From Thalassospira profundimaris (GTDB lineage Bacteria > Pseudomonadota > Alphaproteobacteria > Rhodospirillales > Thalassospiraceae), in assembly GCF_003326755.1 (NCBI RefSeq), contig NZ_JPWH01000025.1:1-64000 (forward strand): a DNA stretch of 64,000 bases, written 5' to 3'. The translations under genes were made by a program, and so were the position numbers. The notes under the pieces were generated by a model. That model had not been told where the DNA came from and did no database searches. It saw only the letters and a program-made list of their open reading frames with translations. Below, in pieces: positions 27,905 through 37,255 of this stretch. Within the stretch, counting starts at the first letter, position 1; every line of letters starts with the position of its first letter.

Positions 27905-28543
27905 ATGGCAGAATTTCTCACGTATCTTCCGGGCATATTGCTGGCTTATGCCGCGTTTATGGTTGGCCTGATCAGCCCCGGCCCCGCCCTGATGGCGTTA
28001 ATGGGCGTATCCCTGGGCGATGGCCGCCGCGCCGGGCGGTATTTTGCCCTTGGCATTGGCTCTGGCTCCTTTTGCATTGGCATTCTGACATTATCGGGCT
28101 TATCGGCCCTGTTGCTGGCCTATGCCGATGCGATGTATGCCATTCGTATTGCCGGGGGATGTTATTTGCTGTGGATGGCGTTTAAGGCCCTGAAGGCTGC
28201 GGCGCGCCCTGCACCTGTTTCGGCCAAGGCCGATACCGACCCCCAACAATCCGCCGCCCATTATTTCAGTCGGGGCCTGGCCCTGCATTTAACCAATCCC
28301 AAGGCGATCCTGACCTGGATTGCCATTATCTCCATCGGTTTTCATCCCGGTGCGCCGCTGTGGGTGGGCCTGGTGATTGTCGCAAGCTGCGGCCTGATCT
28401 CGACCCTTGTGCATCTTTTTTATGCTACGGCCTTTTCAACCCGGCCGGTCATTGCGCTCTATCGTCGCCTCGCCCGCTGGATCAATGCCATCCTTGGCGT
28501 GTTCTTTGCCGCCCTTGGTCTGAAGCTGATTTTCAGCCGCTAA
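27905..28543 (+). CDS. LysE/RhtB family exporter
   Basis: A 212-residue inner-membrane amino-acid or metabolite exporter with six hydrophobic segments. Family signs: GLISPGPALMALMGVSLGDGRRAGRYFALGIGSG near the N-terminus (as ISPGPALMALMGVSLGDGRR), the GGCYLLWMAFKALK helix, and HLTNPKAILTWIAI after the cytoplasmic loop. The substrate cannot be inferred. It converges on the MFS gene with 30 bases between the stops and no visible terminator. Confidence 0.9.
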   Translation: MAEFLTYLPGILLAYAAFMVGLISPGPALMALMGVSLGDGRRAGRYFALGIGSGSFCIGILTLSGLSALLLAYADAMYAIRIAGGCYLLWMAFKALKAAARPAPVSAKADTDPQQSAAHYFSRGLALHLTNPKAILTWIAIISIGFHPGAPLWVGLVIVASCGLISTLVHLFYATAFSTRPVIALYRRLARWINAILGVFFAALGLKLIFSR

Positions 28544-28573
28544 AGCAACTTCTGCCTGTGCCAAAGCCCAAGC

Positions 28574-29878
28574 CTACTCCGCCCTGGACTCTTTGCCCGT
28601 TTCCTTCGCGGCTGCCTCTTCTGAAGCGGCTTCGGCCCCGGCTTCAGCCTGTTCGGCTGCCCACACCCCGGCGGTTTCAACCGCCATCGGCGATGTCGTC
28701 GGCAGGACGCTGACATATCTTTCGGTTTCTTCGACTGGCAGCGATTCACGGCGTGTCATGCGATACAGCGCATAAACCGCAATAACAGCAAATGTCACCG
28801 CCAGCACCAGCCAGAAGCTGCGCGGACCAAAATGTTCCATCGACCACCCCGCCAGAAGCGGCCCCAAAATCGCACCAACCCCAAAGGTCAGAACCAGACC
28901 GCCCGAGGCAGCCGGCATATCTTCAAGCGGTAAATAGTCATTTGTATAGGCCAGAAACAGCGCATAAAGCGGCGTGGTCATCCCGCCCGCGAGAAAGGCC
29001 GCCCCCATCAGGAAGACAAAATTGTCACCAGAAACACCCCCCAACATGCTGGCCCCCATTGCCACCATCGAGGCCCCGAAAATCAGAGTGCGACGATCCA
29101 TCCGGTCCGAAAGCCAGCCAATTGGATATTGAAAGACCAGTGCACCGGCAAACAGCATCGCAACAAAGGCCGCAATTTGCCCGGTGGTCATGTCAATCTG
29201 GGTTCCGAAAACCGCCGCCATCCCTGTTTGGGTTGCATAGACACAGCCCAAAAGAAAGATGCCCACGGTACTGAGCGGTGATCCGGCAAAAAGTTCCTTT
29301 AGCCCCATCGGCCGGGCTGCTTCTGTCATCGGAACAGAACTGGCCGACAGCAGGATTGGGGCAAAGGAAATCGAAACCAGAATGGATGCCACAATAAACA
29401 GGGCCGAATTTGCCGCATCCCCAAACGTCAAAAGCCCCTGTGCCCCGATAATCCCCAATGTCTGGGCAATCATGTAAGCCGACAGAACCTTGCCACGCGT
29501 TTCATTGGTCGATGAATCGTTCAACCAGCTTTCTGCCGTGACATAAATGCCCGACATGCAGAACCCCAAAATCACACGCAGCAACGTCCAGGCCCAGGGC
29601 TCCGGGATCAAAGGCAGGGCAATCAGGGCAGCCGAGGTAAAACTGCCCAGGGCGGCAAAGACGCGAACATGGCCAACACGCCTGATCATTCTGGGCGTAA
29701 GACGCGCCCCGGCAAGGAACCCGGCAAAATAACCCGATGTTACAATGGCAAGTTCGGCCGAAGAAAACCCTTCAATCCCGCCACGCAAACCGATCAGGGT
29801 AAAGTGCATGCCGTTGCCCAGCATGATCAGGACAATACCAATAAGAAGTGCCCAGACACTGGTTAAAACCTGGATCAT
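28574..29878 (-). CDS. MFS transporter, YcaD-like
   Basis: A 434-residue protein with twelve hydrophobic helices. The first helices (MLGNGMHFTLIGLRGGIEGFS as LGNGMHFTLIGLRG), the GYFAGFLAGARLTPRMIRRVGH loop (GARLTPRMIRRVGH) and the second-half WLSDRMDRRTLI motif are typical of the YcaD/UMF1-like branch. A 60-residue Ala/Glu-rich cytoplasmic tail follows the last helix. Cargo unknown. The start at 29878 (MIQVLT) is preferred over 29893 because it begins at the first helix. Confidence 0.88.
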   Translation of the reverse strand: MIQVLTSVWALLIGIVLIMLGNGMHFTLIGLRGGIEGFSSAELAIVTSGYFAGFLAGARLTPRMIRRVGHVRVFAALGSFTSAALIALPLIPEPWAWTLLRVILGFCMSGIYVTAESWLNDSSTNETRGKVLSAYMIAQTLGIIGAQGLLTFGDAANSALFIVASILVSISFAPILLSASSVPMTEAARPMGLKELFAGSPLSTVGIFLLGCVYATQTGMAAVFGTQIDMTTGQIAAFVAMLFAGALVFQYPIGWLSDRMDRRTLIFGASMVAMGASMLGGVSGDNFVFLMGAAFLAGGMTTPLYALFLAYTNDYLPLEDMPAASGGLVLTFGVGAILGPLLAGWSMEHFGPRSFWLVLAVTFAVIAVYALYRMTRRESLPVEETERYVSVLPTTSPMAVETAGVWAAEQAEAGAEAASEEAAAKETGKESRAE

Positions 29879-30060
29879 GGCTCGCCCTTTCACACTTGGG
29901 GATTACCTGGGCGCTGAACCTGTCAATGTGGTTCGATGCAGCATGGTTCAGATAAACTGACTTATTCCAGCAAAAATACGAAACCACTGATCAGCTGCGG
30001 TTTCCAGATTTTTTTTAATGCGAAAGGATTTTTGCTTCAGACGGGACTTGGCCCGGATGT

Positions 30061-30765
30061 TTAGTCAATCTCTGCCGTTTCCAGGCGACGGCGGGTGACA
30101 CCGTTTCTAAAATCCAGCCAGCCACAAAAAACAGTCATCCAGAGCGCAACCAGCATCACGACCGCGACCTTTTGATCCATGACCCAAAGCGTGCCTGCAG
30201 AAATGACACACCATGCCAGCGGAACCGGTAACAGAACCCAGCGCCACGTGCCGCGTGACAGCAAAACAAAGCCCAAGGTGCCAAGGACTGTTGGGTCAGC
30301 GGCACTTCCGAACAGCTCCGCCTGTATCAGGCCACGCCCCTCGATCAGGCCGATAAAGGGATAGACAATCAGGGCAAAGGCAACCAGCGCCAACCCGACA
30401 TAAGATGAAAAATCCCCCCGCCAGCCAAAGCAAAGCGGCAAAGGACGCACAGCAAAGATGACAAACAGAACAACCTGAAGGACAAAGCCCGGCAACAGAT
30501 AGGACACCGCCCAGTTGATCGGCAGATAATACTGCCACAGAAAGCCATAGCCGGACCAGGCCCAAACCAGCGCCAGTAATACCGGAATAATCCGGTTGCC
30601 GCGCAATCCGTGCCGAAGGGCCAGATAGAACGCGATCACCCCGGCCAGCAGCGCACTGGCAACCACCAATCCCCAGGTGGTATTCATATTTTCAAACAGC
30701 CGGTAATAAACGCGGGGTGAAAACAGCAGAAAATCGGCCAGGCTATAGTCCCACCACGCGGTCAT
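30061..30765 (-). CDS. DUF6064 family membrane protein
   Basis: A 234-residue integral membrane protein with about six helices. The pattern YSLADFLLFSPRVYYRLFE at the start, the WSGYGFLWQYYLPINWA region and GRGLIQAELFGSAADPT before the fourth helix fit DUF6064; function unknown. Its ATG overlaps the stop of the Tat-exported aldo/keto reductase by four bases (ATGA), so translation is coupled and the two products probably work together. The much longer frame to 30906 is rejected because of this overlap. Confidence 0.82.
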   Translation of the reverse strand: MTAWWDYSLADFLLFSPRVYYRLFENMNTTWGLVVASALLAGVIAFYLALRHGLRGNRIIPVLLALVWAWSGYGFLWQYYLPINWAVSYLLPGFVLQVVLFVIFAVRPLPLCFGWRGDFSSYVGLALVAFALIVYPFIGLIEGRGLIQAELFGSAADPTVLGTLGFVLLSRGTWRWVLLPVPLAWCVISAGTLWVMDQKVAVVMLVALWMTVFCGWLDFRNGVTRRRLETAEID

Positions 30766-31766
30766 AATGCCGCCTCGATGGCCCGGGCAATGGCATGGCG
30801 TTCTTTGCCTTCTGGCAACAACACCTTGTCGGCATCTGGCATGGGGGTTATCGCGGCCATGTTTTCGCGCACGTGATCCACCCGTGTGGTGGCGGGAATG
30901 GCACATGTAACCGCCGGATGCGACACAATATATTTCAAAATCAGTTGCGCCCAGCTTTGCGCCCCGTAATCCGCCGCAAGACCGGGCATCGGCTGCCCCC
31001 GCAGCGCCTTGGTCAGTCGCCCGCCGCGAAAGGGCCGGTTGATGATCACGGCAATGTTGCGTTCACGGGCCATTGGCAGGATCCGGTCTTCCACCGCACG
31101 ATCCAGCGGATTATATGTCACCTGAATAAAATCAATCGCCTCGCGTTCCATGATGATGCCCAGCAAATCATGACGGCGACCATGCGATGTGGTGATGCCG
31201 GTATAACCCAGTGCCCCGGCGGCTTTCATATCCTGCAAAAGCGGCAACTGGTTTTCCCAGTCCAGCATATTGTGAACCTGCAACAGGTTGAACTGGCGAA
31301 TGCCCCAGCGCCGCGCACTTTCATCAATCTGTTCTGGTCCGCCATCCTCGTCACTGGTCCAGACTTTATCGGTGGCAAACACCTGTTCGCGATCAATACC
31401 CAATTCCGCCAGCCCGTGGCCGATGGTCGCCTGGGATGACCCATACATGGGCGATGAATCAATCATTGCCCCACCCGCCGCAAAAAATGCTGCCATCACG
31501 TCGGTGCAGTTTTTCAGCAAAACCGGGTCATTGCCGACATTAAAGGTAATCCAGCTTCCCAACCCCACCGCAGGCAGGGCGTGATCCGTGCCGGGAATAC
31601 GATGATGCAGGGGCTGCGGCCCCGATGCAGCATGCGCCAAGCCTGCCCCGGGCAGCCGCGCTGCGACCAGCCCGCCAATGCCAAGCATTCCCGCCCCGGT
31701 CAAAAATGTGCGTCGCGTGATATGATGACGGGTCATGTTGCCATTTCCCTTGAACGTCGCATTCAT
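30762..31766 (-). CDS. Tat-exported aldo/keto reductase
   Basis: About 334 residues. The N-terminus carries a twin-arginine signal (HITRRTFLTGAGMLGIGG) ending near AHAASG, followed by an aldo/keto reductase barrel with the catalytic tetrad visible: Asp and Tyr in IDSSPMYGSS, Lys in ATDKVWTS, His in LQVHNML. A folded enzyme with its cofactor would be exported to the periplasm. The start at 31766 has GGAG 7 bases upstream; a second Met at 31736 also fits. First of a two-gene unit with the DUF6064 protein. The physiological substrate is unknown. Confidence 0.88.
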   Translation of the reverse strand: MNATFKGNGNMTRHHITRRTFLTGAGMLGIGGLVAARLPGAGLAHAASGPQPLHHRIPGTDHALPAVGLGSWITFNVGNDPVLLKNCTDVMAAFFAAGGAMIDSSPMYGSSQATIGHGLAELGIDREQVFATDKVWTSDEDGGPEQIDESARRWGIRQFNLLQVHNMLDWENQLPLLQDMKAAGALGYTGITTSHGRRHDLLGIIMEREAIDFIQVTYNPLDRAVEDRILPMARERNIAVIINRPFRGGRLTKALRGQPMPGLAADYGAQSWAQLILKYIVSHPAVTCAIPATTRVDHVRENMAAITPMPDADKVLLPEGKERHAIARAIEAAL

Positions 31767-31834
31767 AAATACGCTCCAAGGGTGCCGCAATTTTCCATGC
31801 GGTGCAAGGCGCGGTCTTGGTTCCCCCAAAAGCA

Positions 31835-31865
31835 AAAGGCGCTGCCTTTGCCAGACAGCGCCTTT
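31835..31865 (-). terminator. Terminator of cysS
   Basis: A 10-bp stem, AAAGGCGCTG with CAGCGCCTTT, 11-base loop, and a TTTTGCTTTT tail on the minus strand, 34 bases after the cysS stop. Confidence 0.8.
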
Positions 31866-31898
31866 ATCTTATAAAGTGATGATTACCTGAAAGCTGGC

Positions 31899-33284
31899 TT
31901 AAACCCGTTTCCAGGTCGTCCCGTCTTTTGAATCTTCCAGCACAATCCCGCGTGCCTTCAGATCATCACGAATTTGGTCGGCCAGGGCGAAATCGCGGTT
32001 TTTCTTGGCATCGGCGCGTTTCACAATCAGCGCCTCGATCTCGGCGGCTTCGCCGTCATCACCGCCGCCGGTAAACCAGCCATCCACATCCTGTTCCAGA
32101 ATACCCAGCAGGCTGGCAGCGGCCAAAACGCGGCCCTTTGCCTCGGCCTTTTCGGTATCCGACCCCGCCTTGTTCAACTGTGTGACCAGTTCATGGAACT
32201 CGGCAATTGCCAGCGGGGTGTTCAAATCATCGCACAGCGCATTCAGGACGCCGGCGGGCATATCAACAGCCGCTGGCGCTATGGCCGCTGTCTGGCGCAA
32301 GGCGGTATAAAAACGATCCAATGCCTCCTTGGCCTGACGCAGATTTTCGAGCGTCCAGTTGATCGGCTGGTGATAATGGGTCCCCATCATCGCCAGACGA
32401 ATGGCTTCGCCAGGCCAGCTTTCCAGCAATTCATGCACGGTGACGAAATTGCCCAGGGACTTGGACATTTTCTCGCCCTCGACCATCAAATGGCCGTTGT
32501 GCATCCAGTATTTGGCATAGCTGGACCCGTGATTGGCGCAGCAGCTTTGGGCGATTTCATTTTCATGATGCGGAAAGACCAGATCGATCCCGCCGCCATG
32601 AATATCAAATTCCTGCCCCAGATAGCGCGTGGACATGGCAGAGCATTCAATATGCCAGCCCGGCCGCCCCCGGCCCCACGGGCTGTCCCAGCCCGGTGTG
32701 TCATCGTCAGACGGTTTCCAAAGCACGAAATCTGCCGGGTCCTGTTTATAGGGCGCAACTTCAACACGGGCACCAGCAATCATTTCATCGCGGTTACGCC
32801 GCGACAATTTGCCGTAGTCATCATATTTGGAAACCGAAAACAGCACATGGCCCTCGGCGGCATAGGCAAAACCCTGTGCAATCAGCTTTTCGCACATGGC
32901 GATCATATCGCCGATATGCTCCGTCGCGCGCGGTTCGATATCGGGCTTATGCGCATTTAACGCACCCATATCATCCAGATAGGCCTGATGGGTGCGGGCG
33001 GTAATCACCGATATCGGCTCGCCACTTTCGCGGGCGCGCTGGTTGATTTTGTCATCAACATCGGTGACGTTCCGCACATAGGTGACCTTGGGATAGACAT
33101 GGCGCAAAAGCCGTACCAGCGTATCAAACACCACCACAGGACGGGCATTGCCGACATGGGCATAATCATACACCGTCGGTCCGCACACATATAAACGCAC
33201 ATGTGCCGGGTCAATAGGTTCAAAGTGCTGCTTTTGGCGGCTCATGCTGTCGTAAATACGCAATGCCGCTGAACTGTCCGTCAT
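31899..33284 (-). CDS. cysS: Cysteine-tRNA ligase
   Basis: A 461-residue class I aminoacyl-tRNA synthetase. Seen: the zinc and active-site start LYVCGPTVYDYAHVGNARP with the HVGN form of the HIGH motif, WHIECSAMS and FPHHENEIAQS (zinc ligands), and EKMSKSLGNFVTV (KMSKS). The C-terminal DALR-type helical region follows, with KKNRDFALADQIRDDLKARG near the end. Normal length. It lies downstream of gltX on the same strand. Confidence 0.98.
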   Translation of the reverse strand: MTDSSAALRIYDSMSRQKQHFEPIDPAHVRLYVCGPTVYDYAHVGNARPVVVFDTLVRLLRHVYPKVTYVRNVTDVDDKINQRARESGEPISVITARTHQAYLDDMGALNAHKPDIEPRATEHIGDMIAMCEKLIAQGFAYAAEGHVLFSVSKYDDYGKLSRRNRDEMIAGARVEVAPYKQDPADFVLWKPSDDDTPGWDSPWGRGRPGWHIECSAMSTRYLGQEFDIHGGGIDLVFPHHENEIAQSCCANHGSSYAKYWMHNGHLMVEGEKMSKSLGNFVTVHELLESWPGEAIRLAMMGTHYHQPINWTLENLRQAKEALDRFYTALRQTAAIAPAAVDMPAGVLNALCDDLNTPLAIAEFHELVTQLNKAGSDTEKAEAKGRVLAAASLLGILEQDVDGWFTGGGDDGEAAEIEALIVKRADAKKNRDFALADQIRDDLKARGIVLEDSKDGTTWKRV

Positions 33285-33354
33285 TTTTTTCGTCCGTTAA
33301 ATTATCGCGTCTTTGTGTGGCACAATTTCTTTACGGCGATCCGACACGAATATG

Positions 33355-34707
33355 TCAGACCGCCTGACCACACAGACGCGCACGGGCTTTTTCGCTGCCG
33401 ATCATCGGCAGCAATGCAGACATTTCAGGACCATGTTCGCGCCCGGTAAGGGCCTTGCGTAACGGCATGAACAACTGTTTACCCTTTCGACCTGTGGCCT
33501 CTTTTACGGCCCCGGTCCAGCTTTTCCAACTTGTGCCATCCAGATCGCCTTGCGGCAGCATATCAGCGGCCTGGGTCAAAAATTCACGATCTTCATCGTC
33601 AATTTCCGGCACAATCGCATCATGGACAACATCCCACCATTCGCGGGCTTCGGCAACACGCCAGCAATTGCCGCGCACCGCCTGCCAGAAGGCTTCGTCC
33701 ATCCCCTCCATTCCGGCGGCCGCCAGCTTGTCGCGGGCCTGATCATAAGGCATGTCATGAACGATTTTTTCGTTCAGCGATGCCAGATCCGCCGGATCGA
33801 ATTTGGGGGTCGAACGACCATAAGCCGAAATATCGAATGTTTCAATCGCTTCCCGCATGGTGGCCGGTTCGATCCGGTCCGATGCGCCAAGCCCGGTCAG
33901 CAGGCCAACCAGGGCCGGAACCTCGAACCCGTCATTGCGCAATTCACGCAAAGACAGGCTACCCAGCCGTTTTGAAAGCTGCGATCCCCCCGGCCCGGCC
34001 AAAAGCGGCGTATGACCAAAATCCAGCCCGCCGGGCTGGCCGCCAAGCGCCATATAAACCAGAATCTGCGCCACCGTATTGGTCACATGGTCTTCACCGC
34101 GAATAATATGGGTCACCCCCATTTCCAGGTCATCCACGACGGAGCCCAGCATATAAAGCAGCGATCCGTCTTCGCGGATCAAAACCGGATCGGAGACATG
34201 CTGGGTGTCGAAATGGCACAGGCCACGGCACATGTCATCCCATTCCACCACGCCATCGGGCAGTTTGAAACGCCAGTGCGGCTTGCGGCCTTCGGCTTCC
34301 AGCGCGCGAATTTCCGCCGGGTCCAGCAGCAATGCCTTGCGGTCATAAATAAACGGCTGATGGCGCTGACGGGCGGCTTTGCGCTTCCAGTTCAGCTCGC
34401 CTTCCGTTTCATAACACGGATAAAGCAACCCTTCGGATTTAAGCTGCTCAATCGCCACGTCATATCGGTCCTGGCGCAGGGACTGGCGTTCTTCGCGGTC
34501 CCAGTCAATGCCCAGCCAGCGCAGATCCTCGCGGATGGCATCAACATATTCATCCTTGGAGCGTTCCGGGTCGGTATCATCGAACCGCAGGATGAATTCG
34601 CCGCCATGTTTGCGGGCAAACAGCCAGTTCATCATGGCGACACGGGCATTGCCGACATGCAGCAGGCCGGTCGGGCTGGGGGCGAAACGTAATACAGGTT
34701 TTTTCAT
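33355..34707 (-). CDS. gltX: Glutamate-tRNA ligase
   Basis: A 450-residue class I synthetase. RFAPSPTGLLHVGNARVAMMNW holds the HIGH motif (as PSPTGLLHVGNAR), DDTDPERSKDEYV the amino-acid-binding region, and SQLSKRLGS the KMSKS-like loop. Alphaproteobacteria often carry two GltX paralogues, one of which can charge tRNA(Gln); sequence alone does not settle which this is. Start at MKKPVLRF (34707). It is 28 bases after nadE, with cysS downstream, so the three may be read together. Confidence 0.96.
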   Translation of the reverse strand: MKKPVLRFAPSPTGLLHVGNARVAMMNWLFARKHGGEFILRFDDTDPERSKDEYVDAIREDLRWLGIDWDREERQSLRQDRYDVAIEQLKSEGLLYPCYETEGELNWKRKAARQRHQPFIYDRKALLLDPAEIRALEAEGRKPHWRFKLPDGVVEWDDMCRGLCHFDTQHVSDPVLIREDGSLLYMLGSVVDDLEMGVTHIIRGEDHVTNTVAQILVYMALGGQPGGLDFGHTPLLAGPGGSQLSKRLGSLSLRELRNDGFEVPALVGLLTGLGASDRIEPATMREAIETFDISAYGRSTPKFDPADLASLNEKIVHDMPYDQARDKLAAAGMEGMDEAFWQAVRGNCWRVAEAREWWDVVHDAIVPEIDDEDREFLTQAADMLPQGDLDGTSWKSWTGAVKEATGRKGKQLFMPLRKALTGREHGPEMSALLPMIGSEKARARLCGQAV

Positions 34708-34735
34708 ATCAATAATTTTCAAACACAATATAAGG

Positions 34736-36412
34736 TCAGCTTACCAGATTGGTAAAGCCATTGGTAATCGGATAACGCCGGTCACGACCAAAGGCGCGCG
34801 GGGTAATTTTCACCCCTGGCGGGGCCTGACGGCGCTTATATTCGGCACGGTCCAGCAAACGCCATACCTTGCGCACGATTGCCTCGTCATGGCCGCTGGC
34901 GACGATTTCGGCAACGCTGCGTTCACCCTCGATCATCTGACCTAGAATATCATCAAGCACATCATAGGGCGGCAGGCTGTCTTCGTCTTTCTGGTCCGGG
35001 CGCAATTCGGCCGAGGGCGGCTTGGTAATAATCCGTTGCGGAATCACCATACCCTCCGGCCCCAGCGCCCCTTGCGGGCGATGCAGGTTGCGCCAGCTAC
35101 ACAGGGCAAACACGGTGGTTTTATACAAATCCTTCAAAACCGAATAGCCACCGCACATATCGCCATAAAGCGTGGCATAGCCCACCGACATTTCCGATTT
35201 GTTGCCCGTGGTCAAAACCATATGGCCGAACTTGTTGGAAATGCCCATCAGGATGATCCCGCGCGAGCGTGCCTGGATGTTTTCCTCGGTAATGTCGGGG
35301 TCCCGCCCGGCAAAGGCCGGGGCCAGCATGGTGCCAAAGGCCTCCATTGCCGGGCCGATATTGATGCTTTCAATGCCGGTTTTCAGCATATCGGCACAAA
35401 TTTGCGCATCCTCAAGACTATCGGCCGAGGTATAGGGTGAGGGCATCATCACCAGGCGCACCCGTTCCGCCCCCAACGCATCGACGGCCACGGCAGCGGA
35501 CAGGGCCGAATCAATGCCGCCGGACATGCCAATGACAACACCGGGAAAACGGTTTTTATTAACATAATCACGCAGACCCAACACCAGCGCCTGATAAATC
35601 GCATCCAGGCCGGACGGGTAATGCGCATCGGGCTTGGCATCGTCGCAATACCATTTGCCATCGCCATCGCGCGACCAGTGCGAAAGCTGCACGGTTTCGG
35701 CAAAACCCGGCAGGGCAACGGCCAGCGTGCCATCAAAATTCAGGCCGAATGTGCCGCCATCAAACACCAGTTCATCCTGCCCGCCGACCTGATTGCAATA
35801 GATCATCGGCACGCCGCATTCCAGCACACGGTCGCGAATCAGTTTGCGACGCAGGCCATCCTTGCCCGCCTCAAATGGCGACCCGTTGGGGACCAGCATC
35901 ATTTCCGCCCCGCGCGCGGCCAAATGGGCCACCACCCTGGGTGTCCAGACATCCTCGCAAATCGGAACGCCCAGCTTGATGCCGTGAAAATCAACCACAT
36001 CGGGCATCGGGCCTGCGGCAAAAACCCGTTTTTCGTCAAACACGCCATAATTGGGCAGGTCGTTTTTGGCACGCACGGTTTCAATCGTGCCCCCGTCAAT
36101 CAACAATACCGCATTATGGCGGATACCGTTAATTTCCCACGGCGTTGTCAGCAACAGGGCCGGCCCGTTTTTGCGCGATGCGGTCCGCTTGCAAATATCA
36201 TCTACCGCGTCGCGCAAATGGCGCATGAAGGAAGGTTTCATCACCAGGTCTTCGGGCGGATAGCCCGACAAAACCAGTTCGGAATACAGGATGATATCCG
36301 CGCCCTGATCAGCCGCAGATTCCCAGGCAGCCACAATCTTTTCCGCATTCCCGGCAATGTCGCCGACAACCGGATTCAACTGGGCAATGGCAATGGCGAG
36401 TTTGTTTTTCAT
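34736..36412 (-). CDS. nadE: Glutamine-dependent NAD+ synthetase
   Basis: A 558-residue two-domain enzyme making NAD+ from deamido-NAD+, ATP and glutamine. The N-terminal nitrilase-type glutaminase has Glu45 in YSELVLSGYPPEDL, Lys in the RRKLIRDR area and the nucleophilic Cys in ICEDVWTPR. The C-terminal synthetase has the P-loop GMSGGIDSALSAAVAVDALG and TGNKSEMSVGYATLYGDM. The start (MKNKLAIAIAQLNP) is at the normal domain border; no good ribosome site is visible. Confidence 0.96.
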   Translation of the reverse strand: MKNKLAIAIAQLNPVVGDIAGNAEKIVAAWESAADQGADIILYSELVLSGYPPEDLVMKPSFMRHLRDAVDDICKRTASRKNGPALLLTTPWEINGIRHNAVLLIDGGTIETVRAKNDLPNYGVFDEKRVFAAGPMPDVVDFHGIKLGVPICEDVWTPRVVAHLAARGAEMMLVPNGSPFEAGKDGLRRKLIRDRVLECGVPMIYCNQVGGQDELVFDGGTFGLNFDGTLAVALPGFAETVQLSHWSRDGDGKWYCDDAKPDAHYPSGLDAIYQALVLGLRDYVNKNRFPGVVIGMSGGIDSALSAAVAVDALGAERVRLVMMPSPYTSADSLEDAQICADMLKTGIESINIGPAMEAFGTMLAPAFAGRDPDITEENIQARSRGIILMGISNKFGHMVLTTGNKSEMSVGYATLYGDMCGGYSVLKDLYKTTVFALCSWRNLHRPQGALGPEGMVIPQRIITKPPSAELRPDQKDEDSLPPYDVLDDILGQMIEGERSVAEIVASGHDEAIVRKVWRLLDRAEYKRRQAPPGVKITPRAFGRDRRYPITNGFTNLVS

Positions 36413-36525
36413 GTGTTTGGAATAGGAGGGGTCCGCCCGCAAGTCAATTGCGGAAATTGCAATAGCCCCCGAAGGTTTTACAACCCGGTTGGGCCACGAT
36501 TGCATGGAAGATACACGTGAGCCGC

Positions 36526-37011
36526 CTAAAGCGCCATTGCCGCGTCGATTTCTTCCTGGCTCATGGTTTTGGCCGACCCGTGAATAATGGAGCTGGCGAC
36601 ATCCATAAACCGCTGCAATGCCGCCGTCGTGCTGCTGGCCGTCATGCGGATGACCTCGGGGTTGCCATCATTGATCACGACTTCCAACTGCTCGTTTGCG
36701 CGCAAAACCAGTGCATTCATGTGCTCGATGGTTTCCTCGAACGGACGGCGGAATTTTTCCGGCACGTGGTCATAGGCCTCGATCGCCAGTTCACGGTCGG
36801 AAAAGGCGCTGTCCTGAAAATGCTGCTGATAGCTTTTGGGTGCCCATTCCCGACAGTCTTCAAGCATGTCGGGCATATCGGGCACCATTTCAAGCAGCAT
36901 CACGATTTCATTGAAATGATTGAGGTAATCCGTTGCAAGCAGGGTTGCAGAGGAAATATTCGTCCCCTCGACCTTCTTTTGCCAGAATGCAAAATCATCA
37001 TCTGCGGCCAT
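36526..37011 (-). CDS. Uncharacterised helical protein with FliM-like C-terminal motif
   Basis: A 161-residue soluble, probably all-helical protein with no recognised domain. Its last residues, TMSQEEIDAAMAL, resemble the SQ.EIDALL motif at the FliM N-terminus that binds phosphorylated CheY; the CheZ tail is functionally similar. The rest has amphipathic helices (NHFNEIVMLLEMVPDM; FRRPFEETIEHMNALV). It follows the DAHP synthase terminator and precedes nadE by 113 bases on the same strand, so it is probably its own unit. The motility connection is inference from a short motif only. Confidence 0.7.
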   Translation of the reverse strand: MAADDDFAFWQKKVEGTNISSATLLATDYLNHFNEIVMLLEMVPDMPDMLEDCREWAPKSYQQHFQDSAFSDRELAIEAYDHVPEKFRRPFEETIEHMNALVLRANEQLEVVINDGNPEVIRMTASSTTAALQRFMDVASSIIHGSAKTMSQEEIDAAMAL

Positions 37012-37181
37012 ATTCGCGTCTATCCCTCTTTCGCCTGCAAGTGCGCCCCGTTTTTCTTTATATGCGAAAGGATAAGCATCGCATCAATATCAATCCAAGA
37101 CAAATTCCCAAGTGGGTACGTTCTGACCCGTTTTTTAGGTCCGATCCCGGCTTTTTAGAGAGTTTATCAAATTCCTCAACG

Positions 37182-37215
37182 AAAAAGGGTGCCCGACATC
37201 CCGGACACCCTTTTT
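37182..37215 (-). terminator. Terminator of the DAHP synthase gene
   Basis: A stem from AAAAAGGGTG (37182-37191) with CACCCTTTTT (37206-37215), ending in a T-run on the minus strand. Confidence 0.9.
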
Positions 37216-37255
37216 AGCAATCGAAATTCCCGATTGCCCGATCAATCAAAAAAGA

